Source: Bacteroidota bacterium
Lineage (GTDB): Bacteria > Bacteroidota > Bacteroidia > Flavobacteriales > Weeksellaceae
Direction of reading: 5' to 3'
NCBI GenBank assembly: GCA_023393915.1
Contig: JAEXBS010000047.1
Coordinates: forward strand, 62,001 to 126,000
DNA length: 64,000 bases
A program made the translations under genes and the position numbers. Below the pieces are notes generated by a model. That model ran no database searches. It was given only the letters and a program-made list of their open reading frames with translations, and was not told where the DNA came from. Shown one piece after another: positions 42,417 through 51,654 of this stretch. The stretch's first letter is position 1. The number at the start of each line of letters is the position of its first letter.

Positions 42417-42965
42417 TTATCTAAGGGTTTTCCTAGCCAAAGTAGCAAATAATCCGCCTAGAAAAAACCCGACCAAAGCGCCGTACAAAATGTCTAGAGG
42501 ATAATGAACTCCCAAATACACCCTACTGTAGGCCACCGCTGCGCTCCAAACAAACAAAAGAAAAACACTCCATCCTAATCTTCTTTTTAAGAAGAAAAAA
42601 AGGTAAGAGGCAAGAAAAAAGGTATTGGATGCATGCGCGGAGTAAAAACCGTAGGGACCTCCGCATTTAACTTCACGAAACATTCCTTCTATAGAGGGTT
42701 CGTGGCAGGGCCGAAGACGCTCCATTCCGTACTTAAAAATATTGGCCAATTGATCCGAAACCGTCACACCTAACGCTATGAAAAGTAGTAAAAAAAGTAA
42801 ATTTCTAAGGCGATACTCCTTGTAAAGTAAATAAACAAAAATCGCGTAGAGAGGAATCCATATACTGGTGGAAGAAACCAAAAGCCAAAAGCTGTCAAAC
42901 TGCTTGGCTCCAAAATTATTCAGCCAAATAAAAAGTTCTTGATCGAGCTCTAAAATAGGATTCAT
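42417..42965 (-). CDS. PAP2-family membrane phosphatase
   Basis: 182 residues, five hydrophobic helices. The three catalytic motifs are KYGMERLRPC, YSAHASNTF (Ser-x-His) and SRVYLGVHYPLD (Arg and nucleophile His). It removes phosphate from a lipid such as undecaprenyl diphosphate, phosphatidate or lipid A; the substrate is not fixed by sequence. It lies 12 bases after tatA in transcription order. Confidence 0.9.
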   Translation of the reverse strand: MNPILELDQELFIWLNNFGAKQFDSFWLLVSSTSIWIPLYAIFVYLLYKEYRLRNLLFLLLFIALGVTVSDQLANIFKYGMERLRPCHEPSIEGMFREVKCGGPYGFYSAHASNTFFLASYLFFFLKRRLGWSVFLLFVWSAAVAYSRVYLGVHYPLDILYGALVGFFLGGLFATLARKTLR

Positions 42966-42977
42966 TGAGCAGGAAAT

Positions 42978-43370
42978 TTATCGGCTTACGGGACCTTCGT
43001 ACAAAGGATCGTCTTTTTTTGCAAGCGATTCTTTAGGTTCTACTGCAGTATTGCTAGAAGTAGCAGAAGCATTGGTATCATTTGTTAATGAGATTCGCGA
43101 AGACTCTTTTACTTCTTTTATCTCTTTATTGAACTCTGCTAATTCACTTGATTCTCTGGCTGCGTCTTTTACCTTTTGAATTTCGCGTTTGATTTCACTG
43201 ACCGGCTCATGCGTTTCCTTTAGAATTTCGGTCTTTATATCCTCCATTGCCCCTTTCATCTTACGAACACCTGAACCCAAATCTCGTGCGATTGATGGAA
43301 GCTTATCGGGACCGAAAAGTACAATAATGGCTAGCGCAATAACTACCATTTCCATAAATCCTAATTCCAT
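42978..43370 (-). CDS. tatA: TatA/TatB-type twin-arginine translocase subunit
   Basis: 130 residues. One N-terminal membrane helix, the FGPDKLPSIARDLG hinge and amphipathic helix (residues 19-32) mark the family; a long charged tail follows. The FGP-KLP pattern with a Glu near residue 2 and the length are between TatA and TatB; no tatC is in the window. An exact TAATTTTG box lies five bases before the ATG, suggesting a leaderless mRNA. Confidence 0.88.
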   Translation of the reverse strand: MELGFMEMVVIALAIIVLFGPDKLPSIARDLGSGVRKMKGAMEDIKTEILKETHEPVSEIKREIQKVKDAARESSELAEFNKEIKEVKESSRISLTNDTNASATSSNTAVEPKESLAKKDDPLYEGPVSR

Positions 43371-43374
43371 AGGG

Positions 43375-43382
43375 CAAAATTA
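43375..43382 (-). promoter_or_regulatory. -7 box of tatA
   Basis: The minus strand reads TAATTTTG, exact TAnnTTTG, ending five bases before the tatA ATG; the transcript would start on the ATG. Confidence 0.5.
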
Positions 43383-43404
43383 CTCATTTGTTTTTAAAAT
43401 GGCC

Positions 43405-44643
43405 CTACACTTTGATTCTCCTTGCCGATTTTTTGCGGTGAAAAAGATAATAAACAAATCCAGCGCTTAAGGCCATCAGAATAAATCCTAGAAAAAACGG
43501 AGCTCCAGGAAAAAGGAAAGGAGCCTGATCGTGGGTGAAGTAATAAAAAACATTGGTCATCATTGGAGGACCAATAATAGAAGTAAGGCTCACCACACTG
43601 GTTAATGCACCTTGCAAATCTCCCTGCTCTGTAGCAGGAACTTTAGAAGTAATGAGTGATTGCAATGCTGGACCCGCAATCCCCCCAAAACAATACACTA
43701 AGAGAATGGCAAACATCATCCAGCTTTTAAAGGCAAAAGCGAAAAGGAGCATTCCTACAGCATAAAAGAGAATCCCGTACAAAATACTTCGCTCGCTTCC
43801 AATTTTAGGATGAATTCTAGAAATCAAGTATCCTTGAATAAAAGCGGTAATGGCGCCCATAACACCTAAAGAAATCCCAACCATTTGTTCGTCCCACGAA
43901 AAACGATACATGGTAAAAAATGCCCAGTTGGTTTGTACAGCGTGCGCTGCGGTGTAAACTAAAAACCAGGCGATCATTAATTTCAAAATCTCCGGATGTC
44001 TTCTAATCTGAACCAGACTTCCAACGGGATTGGCCCGTTTCCAACTAAACTCGCGACGGTTCTCTTTGGAGAGGCTCTCAGGAAGCACATAAAGTCCGTA
44101 TAAAAAATTAATCAGACAGAGAATTCCAGCAGCAATAAAAGGAACCCTAGGTCCGTAAACCCCTAAAAGCCCACCTAATACAGGGCCGATGATAAAACCC
44201 AATCCAAAAGCAGCTCCAATTAACCCGAAATTTTTAGCTCTATTGGAATCATTAGATATATCTGCAATATAGGCACTGGCTGTTGTGACACTAGCACCTG
44301 TGATTCCAGAAAAGATCCTCCCTACAAACAACCAAAAAATGGTAGGTGCCCAAGCTTGTAAAAAGAAATTAATAGAAAATCCTAAAAGTGATAATAAAAT
44401 CACAGGCCTACGACCGTACTTATCACTTAAGTTTCCAAGGATGGGAGCAAAAGCAAACTGCATAAAAGCGTATAGAAAGCTAAGCCATCCTCCGTATTTT
44501 GCAGCTTCTGAAATGTCTGCTTGAATAAGCTCTTCAATCAAACTAGGAACAACCGGTATTACAATCCCCCACCCTGTGATATCAATCAGCAGCGTGATGA
44601 AAATAAAGCCCATTGCGGCCGATTTCTTGCCTTCTTTTTTCAT
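43405..44643 (-). CDS. MFS transporter, TetA-like drug antiporter group
   Basis: 412 residues from ATG 44643 with 12 hydrophobic helices. Motif A is GNLSDKYGRRPVILLSL after helix 2, and the TCR-type start is LLIDITGWGIVIPVVPSLI; motif C occurs near GAAFGLGFIIGPVLGGLLG. This layout is that of proton-coupled tetracycline or drug exporters, and many chromosomal members have other or unknown substrates. No TetR regulator is nearby, so resistance should not be assumed. Confidence 0.88.
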   Translation of the reverse strand: MKKEGKKSAAMGFIFITLLIDITGWGIVIPVVPSLIEELIQADISEAAKYGGWLSFLYAFMQFAFAPILGNLSDKYGRRPVILLSLLGFSINFFLQAWAPTIFWLFVGRIFSGITGASVTTASAYIADISNDSNRAKNFGLIGAAFGLGFIIGPVLGGLLGVYGPRVPFIAAGILCLINFLYGLYVLPESLSKENRREFSWKRANPVGSLVQIRRHPEILKLMIAWFLVYTAAHAVQTNWAFFTMYRFSWDEQMVGISLGVMGAITAFIQGYLISRIHPKIGSERSILYGILFYAVGMLLFAFAFKSWMMFAILLVYCFGGIAGPALQSLITSKVPATEQGDLQGALTSVVSLTSIIGPPMMTNVFYYFTHDQAPFLFPGAPFFLGFILMALSAGFVYYLFHRKKSARRIKV

Positions 44644-44653
44644 AATCAAGCTG

Positions 44654-44661
44654 CAAATTTA
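44654..44661 (-). promoter_or_regulatory. -7 box of the TetA-like MFS gene
   Basis: The minus strand reads TAAATTTG, exact consensus, ten bases before the ATG. Confidence 0.5.
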
Positions 44662-44696
44662 ATCCAATAAAAGAATCGAGCGAATAAAAAAACGAA

Positions 44697-45596
44697 TTAA
44701 TTAAGCTTACTGTAGATTCCTCCCATCAGCATAAAGACCACTCCTATAAAAATCCAAATTCTCAGTAAATTCAAAAGCAAATGCATTTGAAGAATGCGAA
44801 GTGTTTTTAAACGAAGGCAAGTATAGAGAAAAACTCCACTAGAGAGGATGAAATAAATAGAAAGGAAATTAAGCTCTCCTATTTTCCAGGCCGTTAGAAG
44901 TCCCAAAATCATACCCAGTAAAGACAAAAAGGCTAAAATAATGGCGGTCTTTCTAATACCTAGAACACTTGGAAAGGTCCGGTAACCAAAAAGTGTATCG
45001 GGGCGAAGGGTCATCACATCTTTTAGAACATCCACACATAGAAGAATAACGAAGAGGAAAGCGGCCATTAAAAAAAGTAAAATGGAAAAATGCTGATAAT
45101 AGACCAGCATACCAAAGAAGGGATAGAGCGTTAGACTAACAAAAGCCAGATTATTTATTGCCAGCCGTTTACTTAATTTATGAGAATAGAGCCAAATCAG
45201 AAATTGGTACACCAAAAAGAAGATAAAAATCCGCTCGGACAAAAAGAACGAGATCAATAGAGAAACTAAGGCTAAAATCACATAGGTGTAAAGAAAATAC
45301 TTTTGTTTTAAAAAGCTCTGAAGCCTAAAGACAAAGGGTTTTTGTACTCGATCTTTTTCTAAATCGTAGAACTGATTAATAATTCCACCAGCCGCAATGC
45401 TTAAAATAGAACAAACTACGATTCCATGAATCTTATAATCAAAAACAAACTGCCTTAAGTTTTCTTCTTGATTGATAATAAAAAAAGTGGATACATAAAG
45501 GGCGGAAGCATGAAGCACTAGCATAAATATCCTCGCTCCTATCAGTAGGCTGACCAATTGAGAAAGTCGGTGCATCCATTGGGAGTCTTTACGCAT
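44697..45596 (-). CDS. UbiA-family prenyltransferase
   Basis: 299 residues, about eight helices. The first Asp-rich motif is NQFYDLEKDRVQKPF (the N-x-x-D-x3-D pattern of UbiA enzymes) near residue 70; the second, weaker, is DVLKDVMTLRPDTLFG near 185. It attaches an isoprenoid chain to an acceptor. In Flavobacteriia this gene beside mevalonate kinase is usually annotated as geranylgeranylglycerol-phosphate geranylgeranyltransferase, but the acceptor is not proven. It follows the kinase by 47 bases. Confidence 0.85.
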   Translation of the reverse strand: MRKDSQWMHRLSQLVSLLIGARIFMLVLHASALYVSTFFIINQEENLRQFVFDYKIHGIVVCSILSIAAGGIINQFYDLEKDRVQKPFVFRLQSFLKQKYFLYTYVILALVSLLISFFLSERIFIFFLVYQFLIWLYSHKLSKRLAINNLAFVSLTLYPFFGMLVYYQHFSILLFLMAAFLFVILLCVDVLKDVMTLRPDTLFGYRTFPSVLGIRKTAIILAFLSLLGMILGLLTAWKIGELNFLSIYFILSSGVFLYTCLRLKTLRILQMHLLLNLLRIWIFIGVVFMLMGGIYSKLN

Positions 45597-45643
45597 AGGT
45601 TCTTTTGGTTTTAAGGCTCCTTTGATTCTTCAATTATTAGGTA

Positions 45644-46570
45644 TTAAAAGCGGTAAATGACCTCCCGGTTAAATCCGTTAAGCATTTCACTTGCCTTATC
45701 GTAGTCCTTAGTAAAGCCTAGAATATACCCTCCACCGCCGCTGCCGCATAGCTTTAAATAATAGGCATTGGTATCAAGACCCTTTTTCCATGCTTGATAA
45801 ATGGATTCAGGAATCATAGGCTTAAAATGATCGTAAGCCCAAAGGGAGAGTTTTTTCAAATTTCGAAAGAAAGGATTCATATCCTTTTTTAGAAACGATT
45901 CAATACACGCATTATTGTAGCGAATAAATTCCTCTTTTAAGGTTTTTCTAAACCCTTCCGTTTTCATTTTCTCAAAGAAAATCTGAATCATAGGACCGGT
46001 TTCACCGGCCATACCAGAATCAATTAAGAAAATTGCACCTTTCCCCTCCTCGGCTTTTGGAAGATTCACCTTATCCACGTCTTCACGCGATTCAATTAGA
46101 ATCGGAAGGTTCATATAACAAATGAGCGGGTCAATACCGCTGGATTTCCCATGGAAAAAACTCTCTAATAGTCCAAAAACAACTTTTAGATCTTTTAATT
46201 CGTACTTGCTTAAAGTATCGGGGTCGTAGTTCTTTTTACTGTACCTTTCAAAAACAGCAGCAACCAAAGCTCCTGAACTTCCAACACCGTATCCTTGTGG
46301 AATATTGCTGTCGAAAAAGAGTCCTTGCTCGATGTCTTTTTTGAATTTCTTCACATGAAGCTCATAGCCTTTGGGAAGTGAAAGCTCTTCTAAATACGCA
46401 CAGTATTTAGAAAGACTTAAATTGGATTTCTGTTCAAACTCACTAGATAAGTCTGAAAACTTAAGTGTTCCCTTATAAAAACTATAAGGCAGGGTGAGTC
46501 CCTGAGAGTCTTCAATAATTCCGTACTCTCCAAAGAGCAGGATTTTTGCGTAGAATAAGGGATTCGTCAT
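45644..46570 (-). CDS. mevalonate kinase (GHMP family)
   Basis: 308 residues. Phosphorylates mevalonate, feeding isoprenoid synthesis. It begins with FYAKILLFGEYGII, matching the K-x-I-L-x-G-E motif of mevalonate kinases. The GHMP ATP loop is PQGYGVGSSGALVAA near 93-107, and KLCGSGGGGYILGF near 280 is the third motif. Another GHMP sugar kinase is possible, but the UbiA neighbour supports the isoprenoid role. An exact -7 box lies 24 bases upstream. Confidence 0.85.
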   Translation of the reverse strand: MTNPLFYAKILLFGEYGIIEDSQGLTLPYSFYKGTLKFSDLSSEFEQKSNLSLSKYCAYLEELSLPKGYELHVKKFKKDIEQGLFFDSNIPQGYGVGSSGALVAAVFERYSKKNYDPDTLSKYELKDLKVVFGLLESFFHGKSSGIDPLICYMNLPILIESREDVDKVNLPKAEEGKGAIFLIDSGMAGETGPMIQIFFEKMKTEGFRKTLKEEFIRYNNACIESFLKKDMNPFFRNLKKLSLWAYDHFKPMIPESIYQAWKKGLDTNAYYLKLCGSGGGGYILGFTKDYDKASEMLNGFNREVIYRF

Positions 46571-46594
46571 TTCCTAGTATTAGTTTTCACTTTG

Positions 46595-46602
46595 CAAATT
46601 TA
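46595..46602 (-). promoter_or_regulatory. -7 box of the mevalonate kinase gene
   Basis: The minus strand reads TAAATTTG, exact TAnnTTTG, 24 bases before the ATG. Confidence 0.5.
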
Positions 46603-46666
46603 CAAAATTTCTTTTCGTTGAGTTTATGGCAAAAATCAGGCCTTTCTTTTCCCCTATTCTTTTGCT

Positions 46667-48157
46667 CTATAACGATTGTTTTTGATGATTCACAGAAGTT
46701 TTCAAAAACCTCACTAGAATAAGTCCAGCAGCAAAAAAAACTACCATAGAAAGGGCCGCATAGCGCATGTTATTAAACTCTTCTATGAGGGTGGCAAAAA
46801 TAAAAGTTCCTAAAATAATAGCTAACTTCTCTAGTACATCGTAAAAACTAAAATAGGTCGTATTGTCTGTAGTGTCTTGGGGCAAGAGTTTTGAATAGGT
46901 AGAACGAGACATAGCCTGAAGCCCTCCCATCACTAAACCGATAATGGAGGCTACACCATAAAATTGGTACTCCACGTAAGGATTCTCTTGATCTAAGAAA
47001 TAAGCAGAAAGACAAGCCACAATCCATAGGATCACTGCAATAGAGATGACGTTTTTATTGCCAATTCTTTTTGAGAGTCTTGAAAAGAAAATAGCACCGA
47101 TAATCGCTTCGATCTGAATCACCAAAAGCGTAGCTATCAGTCGTCCTTGATCCAAATTAATTTCACTTTTTCCAAATAAGGTAGACATAAGGAAAATAGT
47201 CTGCATTCCTACTGAGTAGAAAAAGAAACTGGAAAGAAAGAATTTCAAATTACGGTCCTTAAAAAGAACGGCTCCAACTTTGAAAAGTTCCTTGAAGCTT
47301 TCTTTTGCAATATCCCGGTAAAAAGAAATATTGTCTCTTACCACAGTTAAAAGACCTCCATTCTCTTTATGTTTCTTAAAAACATTCTTGTAATTCAATA
47401 GCACAAAATCCTTCGGCAGTTTATCTTTTACGGCGCCAAACATCGGTAAATGTTTGAAGGTATATTGAGAAAATCCAAACCACCAAGCACCAGTAAGCAG
47501 AAAACTAATTCTTGTATAAAGTAAGGATTCTTTTGGCGTCTGAGCCACAACCATAATAAGAACTAAACATAGAATCACTAAAACTACTGATCCAATATAA
47601 CCGTATACGTAGCCCTTGGCAGAAAGTGCATCTTGCCTATCTACCGTAGCGATATCTGGAAGAAAGGAATTATAAAACACAAGTGAACCCCAAAATCCAA
47701 CACTAGCAGAAATACTAAAAAGTAGTCCCAAGAATACATTCTCCATTCCTGTAAACATCGCGAGCCCCATACAAGAAGTTGCTCCGAGATAACAGAAAAA
47801 TTGAAGGAAAGATTTCTTATTTCCAATCGTATCGGCTAAAGAAGAAAGAAAAGGCGAAAGTAGCACAACGATAAAAAAGGAAATCGTTAGTGAATATCCA
47901 TAGATCGCATCGGGATGATAAGTCTCCCCGAACAAGGTGATCTCATGCCGTACCGGAACATTAATCCATCGGCCTTGATCCTCCAAAAACTCCTTTTTTT
48001 CAAACTTTGTGGTGAGCACAGAATAATAAATTGGGAAAATAGTAGAAGTAATTACTAAAGAATACACGGAGTTTGCCCAATCATAGAAAGCCCAAGCTTT
48101 CATGATTTTCGGGTTGTTCTTAATTTTCACCGAGGAAGTGTTGCTCGATTGATCCAT
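46667..48157 (-). CDS. MFS transporter, UMF1/Atg22-like
   Basis: 496 residues with about 12 helices. The start MKAWAFYDWANSVYSLVITSTIFPIYY is the conserved opening of the UMF1 (Atg22-like) family, and the segment YGVASIIGLVMGGLQAMSRSTYSKLLP with QAxSRS is the second family hallmark. Atg22 exports amino acids from yeast vacuoles; the bacterial substrate is unknown. It stands alone between the kinase and thiolase genes. Confidence 0.88.
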   Translation of the reverse strand: MDQSSNTSSVKIKNNPKIMKAWAFYDWANSVYSLVITSTIFPIYYSVLTTKFEKKEFLEDQGRWINVPVRHEITLFGETYHPDAIYGYSLTISFFIVVLLSPFLSSLADTIGNKKSFLQFFCYLGATSCMGLAMFTGMENVFLGLLFSISASVGFWGSLVFYNSFLPDIATVDRQDALSAKGYVYGYIGSVVLVILCLVLIMVVAQTPKESLLYTRISFLLTGAWWFGFSQYTFKHLPMFGAVKDKLPKDFVLLNYKNVFKKHKENGGLLTVVRDNISFYRDIAKESFKELFKVGAVLFKDRNLKFFLSSFFFYSVGMQTIFLMSTLFGKSEINLDQGRLIATLLVIQIEAIIGAIFFSRLSKRIGNKNVISIAVILWIVACLSAYFLDQENPYVEYQFYGVASIIGLVMGGLQAMSRSTYSKLLPQDTTDNTTYFSFYDVLEKLAIILGTFIFATLIEEFNNMRYAALSMVVFFAAGLILVRFLKTSVNHQKQSL

Positions 48158-48183
48158 TACAAATGATATAATTTAGACAAAAA

Positions 48184-48231
48184 TAAAAAATCCATTAAGA
48201 ATACAAGAGATTTTCAGATTCTTAATGGATT
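48184..48231 (-). terminator. intrinsic terminator of the thiolase gene
   Basis: ATCCATTAAGAAT and ATTCTTAATGGAT form a 13-bp perfect stem around a 15-base loop; on the minus strand it is followed by a T-rich run. Confidence 0.8.
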
Positions 48232-48253
48232 CTATTAGAAACAAACCTCGTCT

Positions 48254-49435
48254 TTAAGAAAGGTTTTCAATCACCATGGCTGAAGCACCTCCTCCACCAT
48301 TGCAAATGGCGGCTGCTCCGTATCGACCGTTATTTTGTTTAAGTACTTGTATTAGAGTTACTAAAATTCTTGATCCCGAACTTCCTAGTGGATGTCCAAG
48401 AGAAACTGCACCTCCATTTACATTGACTTTAGAAGTATCTAGCCCCAAAATTTTATTATTCACTAATCCAACTACTGAGAAAGCCTCATTGAATTCAAAG
48501 AAATCGATTTGGTCCAAAGACAGTCCTGCTTTCTTTAGGGCAATAGGAAGCGCTTTGGAAGGGGCCGTTGTGAACCATTCCGGCTCGTGCGCTGCATCAG
48601 CATAGGACACAATCCTAGCAATAGGTTTTAAGCCTAAAGATTCCATTTTCTCTTTTGAGACTAAAATCAAAGCGCTGGCTCCATCGTTAATGGTGGAAGC
48701 ATTGGCTGCAGTTACTGTACCACCCTCTTTTTGAAAAACGGTAGGTAGACTTGCCATTCGATCAAAATTCACTTGACTAAATTCCTCGTCTTTCTCTATC
48801 AATAGTGGCTCCCCTTTTCTTTGAGGAACAGAAACAGGAACTACTTCTTCATTAAATTTTCCTTCTTCCCATGCTTTTGCGGAACGACGATAAGATTCTT
48901 TTGCAAATTCGTCTTGCGCTTCACGAGAGAACCCATGCTCAGAAGCACATTTTTCAGCAAAAACCCCCATATGTTTGCTTTCGTATTTATCGATAAGACC
49001 GTCTTTAAGTAGTCCGTCCATCATTTTTACGTCTCCTAGCTTTGTAGAAAGCCTGGCCTGATAGTAATGAGGAACCATCGACATGTTTTCCATACCCCCG
49101 GCAACTACGAGTTGATTGTCTCCTGCAATGATGCTTTGGGCCGCAAGCGATACGGCCTTCATACCAGAAGCGCACACTTTATTTACGGTGGTCGACGGAG
49201 TCTGGTTCGAAAGGCCACTACCTAAGGCCACCTGACGTGCAGGAGCTTGCCCTTCCCCAGCCTGAAGAACGTTTCCCATGAATATTTCTTCTACTTCTTT
49301 TGGTTCTAATCCAATTTTTTCCATTGCTCCGCGAACGGCAATCGCACCTAGCTCAGGCGCGGGAATCGTGGAAAGACTTCCATTAAAACTTCCCATCGGT
49401 GTTCGTGCGGCCGAAACAATATACACTTCTTTCAT
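48254..49435 (-). CDS. acetyl-CoA C-acyltransferase (thiolase)
   Basis: 393 residues, standard biosynthetic-thiolase length. The nucleophile is Cys88 in NKVCASGMKA; the second active-site motif is GGAVSLGHPLGSSG with His near 349, and the general acid Cys is in CNGGGGASA near 379. It condenses two acetyl-CoA or cleaves 3-ketoacyl-CoA. It could feed the mevalonate pathway, whose kinase is nearby, or fatty-acid breakdown; sequence alone does not decide. Confidence 0.92.
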   Translation of the reverse strand: MKEVYIVSAARTPMGSFNGSLSTIPAPELGAIAVRGAMEKIGLEPKEVEEIFMGNVLQAGEGQAPARQVALGSGLSNQTPSTTVNKVCASGMKAVSLAAQSIIAGDNQLVVAGGMENMSMVPHYYQARLSTKLGDVKMMDGLLKDGLIDKYESKHMGVFAEKCASEHGFSREAQDEFAKESYRRSAKAWEEGKFNEEVVPVSVPQRKGEPLLIEKDEEFSQVNFDRMASLPTVFQKEGGTVTAANASTINDGASALILVSKEKMESLGLKPIARIVSYADAAHEPEWFTTAPSKALPIALKKAGLSLDQIDFFEFNEAFSVVGLVNNKILGLDTSKVNVNGGAVSLGHPLGSSGSRILVTLIQVLKQNNGRYGAAAICNGGGGASAMVIENLS

Positions 49436-49483
49436 TGTCTTGTTTTTTATAGATAATTTAAGTTATTCGATGGGGTTAAATTA

Positions 49484-49516
49484 CAAAAAAAAATGCACCC
49501 ATGGGTGCACTCTTTT
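49484..49516 (-). terminator. palindromic terminator of the NupG-like gene
   Basis: TGCACCCATGGGTGCA (49494-49509) is a perfect 16-base palindrome with A-rich and T-rich flanks; the minus strand continues with ten T. It can end the carrier transcript from the right and may also work in the other direction. Confidence 0.85.
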
Positions 49517-49531
49517 TTGAATGAAAATAAG

Positions 49532-50842
49532 TTAATGTTTTACTTCCATCATCTCTTTAGGATCGTGTTTATGTTTAAAGAGAAGAGCAAATAAGAAAGC
49601 TAGAACTAAAGCATAGAGAGCAAAAACCATCCATGCGCCACTCCAATTGACATTCATCTGAGCGTCTTGGAAATAGTTCTCAATTACATAACCACTCACT
49701 TGACTTCCAATAATGGAACCCAGTCCGTTGGTCATCATCATAAAAAGTCCCTGAGCTGACCCCCTAAGCTTAGAGTCGGTATTTTTCTCTACAAAAAGAG
49801 AACCGGAGATATTGAAAAAATCGAAAGCCATTCCATAGACGATCATCGAAGTGACTAACGCTAAAAGACCCAAGCCCTCTGGCGATGCGATCGAAAAGAG
49901 GCCAAAACGAAGGAACCAAGCTACCATCGACATAAGCATAACTTTCTTTATTCCAAATCGTTTTAAAAAGAAAGGAATAGCCAAAATAAACAAGGTCTCT
50001 GAGACCTGGCTTAAAGAAACCAATACCGTACTGTATTTAACCGCAAAACTATCCGCGTATTGTTCTATATGTCGAAAGGAATCAATAAAGATATCCGCAT
50101 ACATATTGGTCAGCTGAAGTGCAGCTCCTAAGAACATGGAGAAAAGGAAGAAGATAGCCATCTTGTATTCCTTAAAAAGAACGAAAGCATTAAGACCTAA
50201 ACGCTCAGTTAAAGATTTTTTATTAACTCCTGTATTCTCTGGCGGGCATTTAGGAAGAGAAAAGGCATACAATCCTAGGATTACTGCCCCAATGGCTGCA
50301 AGGTAAAATTGATAAGGAGTCGATTTTTCCAGCTTGACAAAATTAAAAGAGGAAATATCTGAAAGCGAATAATCGAAATTGGTAAAATTCGTAATCCACA
50401 TTGCAATAATAAAACCTACAGTACCCCACACCCGTATTCTTGGAAATTCTACCACCACGTCGGTTCGTTGGTTGTCTGCTAAAATCCGGTAAATCAATGT
50501 ATAGGAAAGCGAAATCGTTGGCATATAGAAGAACATAGCCACAAGCACTACCCAAAACAGAGTACCGGGATCTTCGATGCTGGGAACCATAAATATAAAA
50601 ATACCGTAAAGTAAATGCAGAATCCCGTACAAGCGCTCAGAATTCACGTATTTATCTACTAAAATCCCTACAATTGGAGGTGTAATTAATGAGGCAATTC
50701 CTAAAGTGGAAAAGATGGCTCCAAACTCGGGAAAGGACCAACCTTTGGCCGAGATACAATAGGTAGCAATGGTAGTAAGCCATGCCCCCCATACAAAGAA
50801 CTGTAAAAAGCTCAGAATCGTTAGTCGTAATTTGATACTCAT
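49532..50842 (-). CDS. MFS nucleoside:H+ symporter (NupG-like)
   Basis: 436 residues from ATG 50842, where the family begins (MSIKLRLTILSFLQFFVWGAW); twelve upstream codons are rejected. About 12 helices. The FLQFFVWGAWLTT opening and YTLIYRILADNQ-type central region match the NHS family of nucleoside permeases. It imports nucleosides with protons. No nucleoside catabolic gene is adjacent, so the substrate is by family only. Confidence 0.88.
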   Translation of the reverse strand: MSIKLRLTILSFLQFFVWGAWLTTIATYCISAKGWSFPEFGAIFSTLGIASLITPPIVGILVDKYVNSERLYGILHLLYGIFIFMVPSIEDPGTLFWVVLVAMFFYMPTISLSYTLIYRILADNQRTDVVVEFPRIRVWGTVGFIIAMWITNFTNFDYSLSDISSFNFVKLEKSTPYQFYLAAIGAVILGLYAFSLPKCPPENTGVNKKSLTERLGLNAFVLFKEYKMAIFFLFSMFLGAALQLTNMYADIFIDSFRHIEQYADSFAVKYSTVLVSLSQVSETLFILAIPFFLKRFGIKKVMLMSMVAWFLRFGLFSIASPEGLGLLALVTSMIVYGMAFDFFNISGSLFVEKNTDSKLRGSAQGLFMMMTNGLGSIIGSQVSGYVIENYFQDAQMNVNWSGAWMVFALYALVLAFLFALLFKHKHDPKEMMEVKH

Positions 50843-50926
50843 AGGGAATAAAAACCGCTCCAAAATAAGTTGCAGCAACCTGAAAAAAAGGGGGAACTGC
50901 TAGCTTGTTCTACAGCGAAAAAATAA

Positions 50927-51532
50927 TTAGTCAATTTTCTTTTTTCGTTTCTTGATTTCTTCTTGCAGTTCAAGCGCTGCATCAAAATCCTCTTCTTTCA
51001 CGGCTTGCTCTAAAAGAACTTGCAGTTCTTCCATACTTAAAATCGAAAGGTTGCCGTCCTCGATGGGGTCAGCATCACTCTGCGAGGATTTACCTTGAAG
51101 GGTTGTTTCTTCTAATTCTAGAAGAATCCCCGCTTCACTTAAAACTTGGTCTGTGGTAAAAATAGGCGCATCAAACCTTACGGCCATTGCGACAGCGTCC
51201 GAGGTTCTAGCATCGAGTATAATTTCTTCTCCTGATTTCACATTTCGAAAAACGATATTGGAGAAGAACACTCCGTCAATAATCTGATAAATTAAAACGG
51301 AGACCATCTCGTACCCCACCATTTGTGCAAAATGGGTAAATAAGTCATGGGTAAGAGGTCTAGGCGGCTGGATATCCTTTTCAAGCCCAAGAGAAATGGA
51401 CTGCGCTTCAAAGTTTCCAATAACCACAGGGAGTTTAATCTGCGATGGCTCGTGCTCTAGCAGCAGCGCATAAGCTCCCGATTGGGTTTGGCTATATGAA
51501 ATTCCGCGGATAATCAGTTGTTTGTAATCCAT
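50927..51532 (-). CDS. bifunctional nuclease-family protein with UVR motif
   Basis: 201 residues. Residues 1-140 are the BFN (DUF151) domain: QTQSGAYALLLEHEPSQIKLPVVIGNFEAQSI and LDARTSDAVAMAVRFDAPIF. Residues about 165-200 form a UVR-type helical hairpin (LLEQAVKEEDFDAALELQEEIKKRKK), the UvrB-UvrC contact motif. Thermotoga and plant relatives show RNase and DNase activity. An exact TATATTTG box five bases before the ATG suggests a leaderless transcript. Confidence 0.9.
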   Translation of the reverse strand: MDYKQLIIRGISYSQTQSGAYALLLEHEPSQIKLPVVIGNFEAQSISLGLEKDIQPPRPLTHDLFTHFAQMVGYEMVSVLIYQIIDGVFFSNIVFRNVKSGEEIILDARTSDAVAMAVRFDAPIFTTDQVLSEAGILLELEETTLQGKSSQSDADPIEDGNLSILSMEELQVLLEQAVKEEDFDAALELQEEIKKRKKKID

Positions 51533-51536
51533 TTGA

Positions 51537-51544
51537 CAAATATA
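51537..51544 (-). promoter_or_regulatory. -7 box of the bifunctional nuclease gene
   Basis: The minus strand reads TATATTTG, exact consensus, ending five bases before the ATG; predicted start of transcription at the ATG. Confidence 0.5.
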
Positions 51545-51606
51545 AAAAATTATTAGCTTGATCCTTTGGAACGGAGAAAGGAAAATTCCTCAAAATAAGA
51601 AACAAA

Positions 51607-51636
51607 AAGTGCCTTTTCTTTACAAAAAAGGCACTT
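51607..51636 (-). terminator. intrinsic terminator of secDF
   Basis: AAGTGCCTTTT and its partner ending GGCACTT form a stem of about ten pairs, followed on the minus strand by five T. It lies 19 bases after the secDF stop. Confidence 0.88.
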
Positions 51637-51654
51637 ATGTTCAATAGAATGTTT

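Noticed and set aside
43405..44643. tetracycline resistance determinant
   Set aside because: The protein has the general TCR-type fold, but there is no TetR regulator or mobile context, and many chromosomal relatives have other substrates.
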